From assembly GCF_000703165.1 (NCBI RefSeq), contig NZ_JNLQ01000002.1, positions 3,100,001 to 3,164,000 on the forward strand: a stretch of 64,000 bases of DNA, read 5' to 3'. The notes under the pieces were generated by a model. The model was not told where the DNA came from and did no database searches. It worked only from the letters and a program-made list of their open reading frames with translations. Made by a program: the position numbers and the translations under genes. Position 1 is the first letter of the stretch. Each line of letters opens with the position of its first letter. The stretch comes from Butyrivibrio sp. AE3004 (GTDB lineage Bacteria > Bacillota > Clostridia > Lachnospirales > Lachnospiraceae). Positions 25,569 through 33,922 of this stretch are shown here, piece after piece.

Positions 25569-28500
25569 ATGCCGGACAGATTCGTAAAAAATAATTATTT
25601 TATCAAAATCGTATATACTATCTTTTTATTCGGTCTTTTTGCTCTGATGTCATGTACCTATTTTGTCAAAGACTTCCTTTATATTCATGCTTTTGGTTTG
25701 AACATTGATCTGACTTATGTTCCATTCATGCTAATAGGTGGGCTTTTCGGATATTTTCTTTCTCTTAATGCTTACCTCTTCCTTTTTTTAATAGCAGTCT
25801 GTCTAAGTAGCATGGATGCTTATCTGCTTACGCCATACATGGTCATCACCTATGTCTTTTCCATGTTCTCACAATACCGCTGGTTCAGAACCCGCGGTAA
25901 AACAGTCAGTTCATTACTATACAGCTATTTTATATGTTTGTTTTTCGAAGCACTGAATAAAGATTACATGATAAAATATGATTTTGAAATCAGCCATATC
26001 AGTGCTCTCCTTAGACATGTATCAGTACCGATTTATTCATGTCTTGTAGGGTGCCTCTTTTTTTATCTGTTTTTTAATTATGCCCCGGATATCCTAAAGG
26101 CGATTTTTCCTCTTGGTTATATGTATACTCGTGAATATGTCCAAAATCTGCTTTTCCAGAATTCTTTGAAAAAAACTAGGCTCAGTATAAAAATCACCTT
26201 TATCATTATCGTTGAAGCTATGCTTCTCGGTTTTTTTTCTATAGCCTTTATCCGTATTCTGTTCCCAGACCTCAGACACATGATGAACGATGGGATAAAA
26301 GAAGCTCAGCGTGTCGGAGATCAGATGGTTTTCAGATATAACAATTACGGTATCGCTTTCACCGTAAAAATGTTTTTCATGGAGCTTAGTATTGCTGTCC
26401 CTATTGCTTCAAATATTAATTTTTTTGCCAAAATGAGGATTGGCCACCCAATCGGTCAGTTATCCGATTATATGCTGAAATTTACCGACACGAACGAAGA
26501 CAACCGTACAGAATTTCTGCAAACCATAAAAGAAAGTCCAATAAATACTCATGATGAAATTACAGACCTTTACTATTCAATGATGATCACCTTTAACGAA
26601 ATAACCGGCTACATTGAGCGAATGAAGGAGGAACAAAAGCTAAAAGAAGATCTTCGCATAGCAGAAGCCGCAAGCGAAGCAAAATCCTCCTTCCTCTCAA
26701 ATATGTCACATGAGATAAGAACTCCTATAAATGCTGTCCTTGGAATGAACGAAATGATTCTTCGCGAAAGTGCAGAACCTCAGACTCTTGAATATGCAGC
26801 AACCATTCAGAGTGCGGGAAACACTCTTCTTTCTCTTGTTAACGACATTCTGGACTTTTCCAAAATCGAAGCAGGTAAAATGGTAATCCTGCCTGTTCAG
26901 TATAATCTGAGCTCACTTATCAACGATCTTGTAAACCTTATCGTAAGAAGAGCAAATGATAAGAACCTTGAATTTAAGATAAATATTGATGACAACATTC
27001 CTGACCTCTTATTTGGTGACGAGATCAGAATAAAGCAGTGCGTCACAAACATACTGACAAACGCTGTCAAATACACCGAGCAGGGACACATCCTTCTTGA
27101 TATCTCCTATGAAAAAATCGAAGAATCAGAAATATATTCTTCCTCAGAAGGCGAAGGAAGTATATCCGACAGCAGTACCGACTTTGCCGGGAGCATTGCT
27201 CTTACCATCAAAGTTTCAGATACAGGAATTGGTATAAAAGAAGAAGATCTCCAAAAGCTCTATTCTCCATTTGAAAGAATTGAAGAGATCAGAAACCGCA
27301 CCATTGAGGGCACCGGTCTTGGAATGAGTATTGTCAAAAAGCTCCTGGCTCTCATGGATACTAAACTTGTTGTAAACAGCGTATACGGAGAAGGTTCTGA
27401 CTTTTCCTTTACAGTCATACAAAATGTCTGCAGCTGGGAACCAATCGGTGATTTTGAAAAAAGATATAAGGAGACCCTTTCTTCCAGAACAAAATACCAT
27501 GAAAGCTTTACCGCCCCTGACGCCAAAATCCTTGTGGTCGATGATACCAGCATGAACCTTACTGTTATAAAAGGGCTTTTAAAAAATACTTTGGTTCAAA
27601 TCGTTACGGCAACAAGCGGTCGAGAGACTTTGAATCTGGTCAGACAGGAAAAGTATGATCTTATCTTCTTAGACCACAGAATGCCAGAGATGGATGGAGT
27701 TGAAACACTAGAGGCAATGCAGACGCTTGAAGGTAACATCAATTCTGACACCATGTGCATTGCACTTACGGCAAATGCAGTCGCAGGAGCAAGAGAGTTC
27801 TACCTTGATGCGGGCTTTAAGGATTATCTCTCCAAACCCATTGATGCTGCAAGGCTTGAAAACATGCTAAAAGAGTATCTGCCTTCTGACAAAGTAATAC
27901 TTTCTGAAGACACTGTAAAAAATTCAGATAACAATGCTTCTTCACAAGATGATAGCCATATAGTTTCATCTCCTACCGTCAATGATATAAGGTCAAAATA
28001 TGATAATAGCTTGATAGACATAGAAGTTGCGATAAAAAATTGTGGCTCTGAAGAACTTGCTAACGAAGTTATCGAAGATTTTAAGACCAATCTTCCGGGT
28101 AAAACCGAAGCCATAAGACAATATGAAGCGTCAGATGATATTAAAAATTTCACCATTCAGGTTCATTCGCTTAAAAGCTCCGCAAGGATTGTAGGTGCAG
28201 GTAAGCTCTCCAAACTTGCAGAAGATCTTGAGCTAATGGGAAATAAATACATTGAATCAGACAGCGAAGAAGAATCTGCTCTGCAGGAAATACACATAAA
28301 GTCGCAGGAACTACTCTTAATGCTTAATGATTATCTTGATTACTTTGCCCTGAATAATCAGCAAAATAGTAACTTGGAAAATCCTGTAACCTCACATGAA
28401 GACAATTCTTCCAAACCTGAAATATCCGCTGATGAACTTGAGTCAGCCTTCAGAGATATGAAAGAGCTGATGGAGGCTTTTGATTATGACAATGCTGCCG

Positions 28501-28616
28501 GAATCTATAGCATGCTATCGGATTACCGGATTCCTGATGAACTAAATGAAAAATACAAACTTGTAGGGAAATATATATCTCTCGTTGATCGGGAAATGCT
28601 CCTTGAAATACTGTGA
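25569..28616 (+). CDS. Membrane hybrid sensor histidine kinase (HisKA-HATPase-REC-HPt)
   Basis: About 1015 residues from ATG 25569, which has TGAGG 8 bases upstream; a TTG at 25563 is less likely. Roughly seven hydrophobic helices fill residues 10-295, with no obvious extracytoplasmic sensor domain. HisKA has phospho-acceptor His381 in NMSHEIRTPINA; the ATPase has LTNAVKYTEQGH, DTGIGI and GTGLGMSIVKKL. The receiver domain has VVDDTSMNL, acceptor Asp702 in FLDHRMPEMDG and SKPI. The HPt domain carries His866 in VHSLKSSARIVGAG. All phosphorelay residues are present. A ~60-residue helical tail follows. No cognate DNA-binding regulator is adjacent; the next gene (30 bases on) is an aldo/keto reductase homologue. 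Confidence 0.93.
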   Translation: MPDRFVKNNYFIKIVYTIFLFGLFALMSCTYFVKDFLYIHAFGLNIDLTYVPFMLIGGLFGYFLSLNAYLFLFLIAVCLSSMDAYLLTPYMVITYVFSMFSQYRWFRTRGKTVSSLLYSYFICLFFEALNKDYMIKYDFEISHISALLRHVSVPIYSCLVGCLFFYLFFNYAPDILKAIFPLGYMYTREYVQNLLFQNSLKKTRLSIKITFIIIVEAMLLGFFSIAFIRILFPDLRHMMNDGIKEAQRVGDQMVFRYNNYGIAFTVKMFFMELSIAVPIASNINFFAKMRIGHPIGQLSDYMLKFTDTNEDNRTEFLQTIKESPINTHDEITDLYYSMMITFNEITGYIERMKEEQKLKEDLRIAEAASEAKSSFLSNMSHEIRTPINAVLGMNEMILRESAEPQTLEYAATIQSAGNTLLSLVNDILDFSKIEAGKMVILPVQYNLSSLINDLVNLIVRRANDKNLEFKINIDDNIPDLLFGDEIRIKQCVTNILTNAVKYTEQGHILLDISYEKIEESEIYSSSEGEGSISDSSTDFAGSIALTIKVSDTGIGIKEEDLQKLYSPFERIEEIRNRTIEGTGLGMSIVKKLLALMDTKLVVNSVYGEGSDFSFTVIQNVCSWEPIGDFEKRYKETLSSRTKYHESFTAPDAKILVVDDTSMNLTVIKGLLKNTLVQIVTATSGRETLNLVRQEKYDLIFLDHRMPEMDGVETLEAMQTLEGNINSDTMCIALTANAVAGAREFYLDAGFKDYLSKPIDAARLENMLKEYLPSDKVILSEDTVKNSDNNASSQDDSHIVSSPTVNDIRSKYDNSLIDIEVAIKNCGSEELANEVIEDFKTNLPGKTEAIRQYEASDDIKNFTIQVHSLKSSARIVGAGKLSKLAEDLELMGNKYIESDSEEESALQEIHIKSQELLLMLNDYLDYFALNNQQNSNLENPVTSHEDNSSKPEISADELESAFRDMKELMEAFDYDNAAGIYSMLSDYRIPDELNEKYKLVGKYISLVDREMLLEIL

Positions 28617-28646
28617 CTATGATATTTTGTAAGTTGAGGATTTTTT

Positions 28647-29492
28647 ATGGAAACAGTTCTTTTAAATAACCATATGGAAATACCTATTCAGGGTATAGGT
28701 ACAAAAGGATTGGACGATCCTGATATATGTGAACAGGTTGTGCTCCATTCTGTCATGGCAGGAAACAGACTTATTGATACCTCTCCTACCTTTCACAATC
28801 AGGATTCCATAGGACTTGCCATTTCAGAGATGCCGATTTCCAGATCTGAATTATTTATCACGTCCAAAATTTATCCCTTCTGCTATAAAAACAATAGGGT
28901 AAAAAGAAATATAGAACGTTCCTTAAAAAAATTAAGAACAGATTACCTTGATATGGTATTAATTGAAACTCCTATCGTTAATGGATGGCAGGGAGCCTGG
29001 AAGCAGCTGGAGGGCGCAGTTGAAGAAGGGCTTGTTAAATCCATAGGTGTCTGTAATTTCCTCACACGCAGATCAATAGATGAACTATGTAGTTTGGCGA
29101 ACATAAGGCCTGTCGTTGATCAGGTTGAATGTCATCCGTTTTTACAACAAAAACATATACAAAAAAAGCTGAATGAAGAGAACATTCAGCTTGAAGCACG
29201 TTATCCGCTCGGACGCGGAAACCCGTTATTATTAAATAATGATGTACTAATGAATATCGCAACCTCGCATCACACTACAGTTCAGCAGATTATTCTTAAG
29301 TGGCATTATCAGATGGGTCATATTTCAGTAGTAAAATCAACCAACCCTGACCATATTCAGAGAAACCTGCATATCGATCACTTCAGTCTTACGCCCGCCG
29401 ATATGTTGCAGATCGAAGCCTTAGATGCGAGTCGGAAGTTCTATCGGGCTCCTGAGATTCTACAGAAACTGGGATATTCCTTAGTTCGTTAG
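28647..29492 (+). CDS. Aldo/keto reductase-family protein with altered active site
   Basis: 281 residues of the AKR (beta/alpha)8 family. TDYLDMVLIETP, KSIGVCNF, VDQVECHPFLQQ and VVKSTNPDHIQRNL are in the expected order. The catalytic tetrad is changed: Asp44 and Lys74 are kept, but the catalytic Tyr is Phe49 (DTSPTFHNQ instead of DTAxxYxNE) and the His is Glu107 (LIETP instead of LIHWP). His-to-Glu is known in 5-beta-steroid reductases, but those keep Tyr. It may be inactive as a carbonyl reductase or act as a sensor or cofactor binder. GAGG lies 8 bases before the ATG, and the gene is probably co-transcribed with the kinase. Its last 104 bases overlap the opposite-strand gene. Confidence 0.88.
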   Translation: METVLLNNHMEIPIQGIGTKGLDDPDICEQVVLHSVMAGNRLIDTSPTFHNQDSIGLAISEMPISRSELFITSKIYPFCYKNNRVKRNIERSLKKLRTDYLDMVLIETPIVNGWQGAWKQLEGAVEEGLVKSIGVCNFLTRRSIDELCSLANIRPVVDQVECHPFLQQKHIQKKLNEENIQLEARYPLGRGNPLLLNNDVLMNIATSHHTTVQQIILKWHYQMGHISVVKSTNPDHIQRNLHIDHFSLTPADMLQIEALDASRKFYRAPEILQKLGYSLVR

Positions 29493-30144
29493 AAAGACTG
29501 CTAAGCATCTCCCTAAGAAGTGATCCCTGCTCACTATAATCCTTTACAGAATCAGCACTACCCGATGTTTTGGACGAACTGCCAAGAACGTTTTCCATCG
29601 TGTCCAAAGCCTCTTCACCAAGAGCATTATCCATAAGTGATTTATAGGAAGAATAGTTGCCAATAGCACCAAGTGTTGTGTCTTTAAGTGATCCAAGAAT
29701 TGATGAACTATCCTCATCCTCTGAGCCTACTGCCAATCCCGAAAAAAGTCCCGAGGTAAAATCCGCTTTATCTGTAAGTGAATTTTGAAGGGAATCCTTC
29801 ATCATCGTAGTATACAGATAATTCTGAAGTATCATATTGCTCCTGGCTTCCCCGTCAAAAGCGGAGTCCGTGCCTGCACCGGCTATACTTGAGAGTTTCT
29901 GAGATGCGGCATCTGCCATTTCTTCAGTTTCGCCTGATTTCATTACGGCATCAAGAATTGCGGAAAATGTACTTGCTCCGGAAATTGCAGATGTATCATC
30001 CGACAAGCCAAGCGCATTTCCAAGCCCTGAAATAGCAGAAATTCCCTTTCCGGACATGCTTCCTAAAGCACCTGTCCCAAGGGAATTCAGAGTAGTTAAA
30101 TTGCTGTAATTTGAAACTATGGAAGACAAATAATCGTAGTCCAT
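29389..30144 (-). CDS. Serine-rich protein of unknown function, 3' overlap with aldo/keto reductase gene
   Basis: 251 residues, rich in Ser, Gly, Leu and Ala, without a signal peptide or membrane helix. The N-terminal 60 residues are low-complexity (LGTGALGSMSGKGISAISG); residues ~115-140 (SNMILQNYLYTTMMKDSLQN) look like an amphipathic helix. GGGGGAG precedes ATG 30144 and the region has no rival frame, so I take it as real. The last ~34 residues lie opposite the 3' end of the reductase gene and turn Arg/Ser-rich, unlike the rest, so the original stop may have been lost. No family recognised; a secreted or flagellum-associated role cannot be judged. Confidence 0.6.
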   Translation of the reverse strand: MDYDYLSSIVSNYSNLTTLNSLGTGALGSMSGKGISAISGLGNALGLSDDTSAISGASTFSAILDAVMKSGETEEMADAASQKLSSIAGAGTDSAFDGEARSNMILQNYLYTTMMKDSLQNSLTDKADFTSGLFSGLAVGSEDEDSSSILGSLKDTTLGAIGNYSSYKSLMDNALGEEALDTMENVLGSSSKTSGSADSVKDYSEQGSLLREMLSSLSNELRNIPVSVESQEPDRTSDSHLRLRSATYRRA

Positions 30145-30167
30145 AATGACTCCCCCAACAAAACTCT

Positions 30168-30214
30168 GATAATCCTTAATCCCTTAACGCTCCCCAGCAG
30201 GATTAAGGATTATC
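30168..30214 (-). other. Strong 15-bp hairpin in the leader of the serine-rich gene
   Basis: Bases 30168-30182 and 30200-30214 are perfect inverted repeats of 15 bases (GATAATCCTTAATCC and complement) around a 17-base loop. It ends 24 bases upstream of ATG 30144, just before the ribosome site, and lacks a following T run on the minus strand. It could control translation or mRNA stability. Confidence 0.55.
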
Positions 30215-30246
30215 TATCGCAATTTTTCATACAACAGAGCTGTCGA

Positions 30247-30280
30247 CCTGCTACATCAACTAACCACAACATGTAGTAGG
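30247..30280. other. Second inverted repeat upstream of the serine-rich gene
   Basis: CCTGCTACAT (30247-30256) and ATGTAGTAGG (30271-30280) pair over 10 positions with one G-T wobble, around a 14-base loop. It lies between the lipoprotein terminator and the 15-bp hairpin. Operator or leader element; no T tract. Confidence 0.35.
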
Positions 30281-30320
30281 TTCCCCTAAATCAGTATACC
30301 ACAAATATGAATCTATAGGT

Positions 30321-30365
30321 ACAAAAAAAGCCGAAAAATGAAATATCATTTTCCAGCTTTTTTGT
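30321..30365 (-). terminator. Terminator after the lipoprotein gene
   Basis: The arms ACAAAAAAAGC and GCTTTTTTGT, with inner GAAAAATGA/TCATTTTC pairing, form an A/T-flanked stem-loop 30 bases after the stop of the lipoprotein gene. It is symmetrical enough to act in both directions. Confidence 0.75.
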
Positions 30366-30394
30366 AAGTATTAATCGTAATTATGATAACAGAA

Positions 30395-31285
30395 TTATTT
30401 AACTGTTACTTCTGTAATATGAGGATTTACACCTTCATACCAGTAAAGGAATCCCTTCATATCAACTGTATCACCAACCTTAAGGTTCTCAACAGCCTTA
30501 TATACATCTGAATCCTTATCGCAAAGATAAGATTCTACGGTAAATGTATATGTCTTACCATCAGCTGATACGTTGAAATAAAGGTCATCACCCTGTGAAC
30601 CTGATCCATCATAGTTGTAAAGGAATGCAGCGTCATTACCATCAGCATCCTTTGAAGCTTCTACTACCATATCTGTGAAAGCTACGTACTCATTCTGGTG
30701 ATCGATAATGCTGTCATCTGCAAGCATTGATGTCACATCTGTAGCCTCTGCTACATAGTTTCCATCCTCAATCTCAAACTTAGCATCTGTAATTTCAACT
30801 TCGCCTGACCACTCGGATTTATAACCTGTAACCTTGATCTTTGTGCCTGCTTCGAGCTTATCATACTCTTCCTGTGAGCAAGGCATGTTGTAAATGAAAT
30901 AAGCACCGTCTTCAGCCTGTGTATAGAATGTTGCGTTACCAACGCCTTCATTCTCCCACCAGCCCTGCTTAGCCTGTACATAAGTCTCAACTGTAACTTC
31001 TGAATCGAGATCTGCAGCAACATAATCAGCATGTGTCATAACATCACCAGTTGCCTCTGTGCTCTCCTCTGTTGCAGCTTCCTCAGTAGCTTCTTCTGCT
31101 GTCTCTTCAGTAGTTTCCTCAGAAGCCTCTGCCGTAGCCTCCTCAGTGCTTTCTTCAGTAGCAGCATCCTCTGTTGTTTCAGCTTCTGCTGCTGTTTCTG
31201 TGGCAGGCTCGCTCTTTGCACCGCATCCAACTGCGCTAAATGCAAGAACAAGTGTAAATAATGTTGCAATTGTCTTCTTTTTCAT
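30395..31285 (-). CDS. Secreted lipoprotein with acidic Thr/Glu/Ala linker and two OB-like domains
   Basis: 296 residues from ATG 31285, preceded by AAGGAGGAG; a longer frame to 31333 has no such site. A lipoprotein signal peptide ends in SAVGC. Residues ~22-80 are a low-complexity linker of repeated TEEATEEA-like units. Two similar beta-rich segments follow, each with a V-T/V-G-T-K-I-K-V-type strand (EAGTKIKVTGYKSEW and LKVGDTVDMKGFLYW), resembling tandem bacterial OB folds. It is probably tethered to the membrane with the linker crossing the wall. No enzyme motif is seen. It is downstream of the importer operon but has its own likely promoter. Confidence 0.82.
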   Translation of the reverse strand: MKKKTIATLFTLVLAFSAVGCGAKSEPATETAAEAETTEDAATEESTEEATAEASEETTEETAEEATEEAATEESTEATGDVMTHADYVAADLDSEVTVETYVQAKQGWWENEGVGNATFYTQAEDGAYFIYNMPCSQEEYDKLEAGTKIKVTGYKSEWSGEVEITDAKFEIEDGNYVAEATDVTSMLADDSIIDHQNEYVAFTDMVVEASKDADGNDAAFLYNYDGSGSQGDDLYFNVSADGKTYTFTVESYLCDKDSDVYKAVENLKVGDTVDMKGFLYWYEGVNPHITEVTVK

Positions 31286-31350
31286 AATTCTCCTCCTTAA
31301 CAGGTCAGCTGCCATATCATAGCTCACTGCCATTTACGTTATCGTCGCTT

Positions 31351-31378
31351 ATTATATCACAATTTGGATTTATGCAAT
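31351..31378 (-). promoter_or_regulatory. Possible promoter of the lipoprotein gene
   Basis: TATAAT (31351-31356, minus) lies directly after the stop of the binding-protein gene; an ATTGCA-like -35 lies about 16 bases upstream, inside that gene. The -10 is good, the -35 weak. Confidence 0.4.
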
Positions 31379-33018
31379 CTATAAAATTTTCTTATTAAAT
31401 AAAATCCGATAAGCCCCCATACACCGATAAGTATTTCTATGAGCCTTCTGGATTCTATGGGAAGCTCTCCAAGTTCTGCCTTACCTGCAGCAACCATACT
31501 GCTTTGATCAAGATGATACAAGCTGCTCGTATCCTCATAAAGCTTATCTATATAAGCATCATCAATCTCGGTTTTTCTGCGCACAGCCTTAGTTACATTC
31601 TCTATAAGCTGCCCTGCAGCATCTCTGAGTGAAGCAGAACCGTTAAAAACATCTGTGGTAAATGTATACTGCTGGTTTTCAAGCAGGAGTCTTGTAGCCT
31701 TTATCTTAATATCATAATAGGTTTTATTATCTTCACCCGCTTTTGCAAGATAATTCTGGTATTTCTCAGAATCCTGTGCCTTCGAGGTCACAGGTACATA
31801 CCCTTCCGTTTGTGCATAAGCTATCTGGACATCATTTGTCAGCATGTATTGTGCAAACAGCCAGGATGCAAGCACCTCCTGAGGATCATCCTTATTAAAA
31901 ACGCAAAGTGAAGGTCCCTGCGAAATCATGGCAAACTTCTCATTACCGCTCAGCTTATAGTCTGAATCATCCTCATATTTCAAGCTGCTGTCAGTAGACA
32001 CAATCTGCGGAACAGGATATACAACAGTTTCAAAATCTACTATTTTATCCTTAGCAATATCACAAAGTGGGGCATTTGTGCCCATCCATGTAGATCCTGC
32101 CGTAGAATCAACCGCAAAAATACACTGTCCTGCGTTTAAGAAATTGGCCGGGTAACCTGAAATCTTAAATGTCGAAAATGCTCCGCTCTTTGCATGACGT
32201 GCGATAGTTTCTAAGTTTCCTTTTGTAGTATCATTAAAAAGCTTAATATTTCCAAGCGAATCGGAATAGTCTGCGCCTTGCTGCTTCAACATTTGTATCA
32301 TCATATTGTCGGTTGACTTATAGATAAAGGGTATAAGTACTTTCTGCCCGTTTAGTTTAAAGGTTCCATCCTCATTTTTCTTAGCTGCAGCTTCGGAAAC
32401 TTTCCACACAAAATCCCAGGTCAGTACCTTTGGCATTTCAAAGCCCAGTTTCTCGACATAGTCCTTATTCACATAGCAAGCCTCTGTTGAGCGCATATAA
32501 GGTACAGCATAATGGTTTTCTCCAATCTTACACTCAGATAGAAACTGAGGAATTATCTCATCCTCCTTAGGTCCATCGAATTTAACCTCACTTCCCCCAA
32601 GTCCGTACCTTTCATCTTTAAAGAGATCATCAAGAGGCACAACTGTATCCTGTCCTGTCAGATAGGTTGCTATATGATCAGGATATGTTATGCACACATT
32701 GGGTGTGGTGTTTGTTGATATGTTCGTGATTACGTCATTGTATATTTTGCCATAATCCGTATATAATCTGATAGTTACATCTATATTAGGATATAGTTTT
32801 TCAAAATCAGCAATCGCTTTTTCGTATATATTTGTCTGAGTCTTGTTGGTATCATTTTTTGCCCAGAAAGTAATCTCATATTTTCTTGATTCGTCAAAGC
32901 TTTCCGGTATTTCAAAGCCATGGGCTTCTCTGCTTCCATGACAGCCGCTTATTGAAAGAGCTGCCGAAAGGAGCATGGGAACAATACATAAAGTCTGTAG
33001 TCTTTTTCCAAATCTCAT
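31357..33018 (-). CDS. Sugar ABC transporter substrate-binding lipoprotein with C-terminal membrane helix
   Basis: 553 residues. A lipoprotein signal has lipobox LSISGC (Cys ~26). The body is a family-1 extracellular sugar-binding protein (KYEITFWAKNDTNKTQ, DFEKLYPNIDVTIR, TYPDHIATYLTGQD). Unusually it ends with a hydrophobic helix (LIEILIGVWGLIGFYLI) and a basic tail, so it would be anchored at both ends. It is the last gene of an ATPase-permease-permease-binding protein operon and overlaps the permease stop by 4 bases. Ligand unknown; no glycosidase is in the operon. Confidence 0.9.
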   Translation of the reverse strand: MRFGKRLQTLCIVPMLLSAALSISGCHGSREAHGFEIPESFDESRKYEITFWAKNDTNKTQTNIYEKAIADFEKLYPNIDVTIRLYTDYGKIYNDVITNISTNTTPNVCITYPDHIATYLTGQDTVVPLDDLFKDERYGLGGSEVKFDGPKEDEIIPQFLSECKIGENHYAVPYMRSTEACYVNKDYVEKLGFEMPKVLTWDFVWKVSEAAAKKNEDGTFKLNGQKVLIPFIYKSTDNMMIQMLKQQGADYSDSLGNIKLFNDTTKGNLETIARHAKSGAFSTFKISGYPANFLNAGQCIFAVDSTAGSTWMGTNAPLCDIAKDKIVDFETVVYPVPQIVSTDSSLKYEDDSDYKLSGNEKFAMISQGPSLCVFNKDDPQEVLASWLFAQYMLTNDVQIAYAQTEGYVPVTSKAQDSEKYQNYLAKAGEDNKTYYDIKIKATRLLLENQQYTFTTDVFNGSASLRDAAGQLIENVTKAVRRKTEIDDAYIDKLYEDTSSLYHLDQSSMVAAGKAELGELPIESRRLIEILIGVWGLIGFYLIRKFYRLHKSKL

Positions 33019-33890
33019 CCCTTTGTGCCTCCTCTTGCAACTCCGGCCATAATCTTTTTTCTGAATACAAGGAACAAAACCATGAGAGGCATGGAAATAA
33101 CAACAACTGCTGCCATCATTGCCGGAATATTTTCACGTCCAAAGCCATTCTCACGTATCTCCTGAATTCCGTTGGATACAAGAAAATATGCGGAGTCATC
33201 TGTTATAAGTCTTGGCCATACATAAGAGTTCCAGCACTCAATAACCTTAAGGATCGTTATAGTAATTATTGTAGGCTTGGAAATCGGAATCATAACCCGC
33301 CACAGATAGCGCATATCACTTGTGCCGTCAACCTTTGCCGCTTTGTAAAGTTCGTCCGGTATCTGCTCGAAATTTTCCTTTAAAAGATAGATGTAAAAGA
33401 CAGACACCACGGAAGGAAGAATTAATCCGGGGAAGGAATTGCGCATATTCAGATCAGTAATTGTCACATAGTTTGTTATAATAACAAGCTCGTTCGGTAT
33501 CATCATCAGTGACAAAAAAAGTGCAAACAGCAGGTTTTTTCCCGGAAAATCGAGTCTGGAAAACGCAAATGCTGAAAGAATAACTATAGCCAGCATGATC
33601 GCCGTTGTAAAAACGGTAAATATAAAAGTGTTTATCAGATACCTTAAAAGAGAAACCTCGGTAAATGCACTCACATAATTCTGAAGTGTAGGAGAAGTCG
33701 CTATCAGCCTCGGAACAAATTCACTGTTGTAGGAACTATAGCTTTTAAAGGATGTAATTATCATCCAGTAAAAAGGGAATATAACTATAAGGGACCAGAG
33801 TATAAGAAAAAGATATTTGATAATCCCGCCGGATATCTTCTTTACTCTATCACTTGCTTCTATTTTTTCTATATTATTATCCTTAGACAT
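33015..33890 (-). CDS. Sugar ABC transporter permease, MalG type
   Basis: 291 residues with six membrane helices. The inner-membrane importer loop motif EELYKAAKVDGTS...W is present as DELYKAAKVDGTSDMRYLW before the fifth helix; FPFYWMIITSFKS is a typical first periplasmic boundary. It pairs with the MalF-type permease 32 bases upstream to form the importer channel. Its stop overlaps the binding-protein start in ATGA. Confidence 0.93.
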   Translation of the reverse strand: MSKDNNIEKIEASDRVKKISGGIIKYLFLILWSLIVIFPFYWMIITSFKSYSSYNSEFVPRLIATSPTLQNYVSAFTEVSLLRYLINTFIFTVFTTAIMLAIVILSAFAFSRLDFPGKNLLFALFLSLMMIPNELVIITNYVTITDLNMRNSFPGLILPSVVSVFYIYLLKENFEQIPDELYKAAKVDGTSDMRYLWRVMIPISKPTIITITILKVIECWNSYVWPRLITDDSAYFLVSNGIQEIRENGFGRENIPAMMAAVVVISMPLMVLFLVFRKKIMAGVARGGTKG

Positions 33891-33922
33891 ATCTCAATCT
33901 TCCCGGTTATATTTATAAATTC

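Noticed and set aside
31040-31210. Repeat array considered as CRISPR or satellite
   Set aside because: Units are short, in frame and coding, without spacers of constant length.
31031-31322. Ser/Cys-rich and Gln/Leu-rich frames opposite and alongside the lipoprotein stalk
   Set aside because: Repetitive TEEATEEA coding DNA is open in several frames; the products are low complexity and only the lipoprotein frame has signal peptide, domains and ribosome site.
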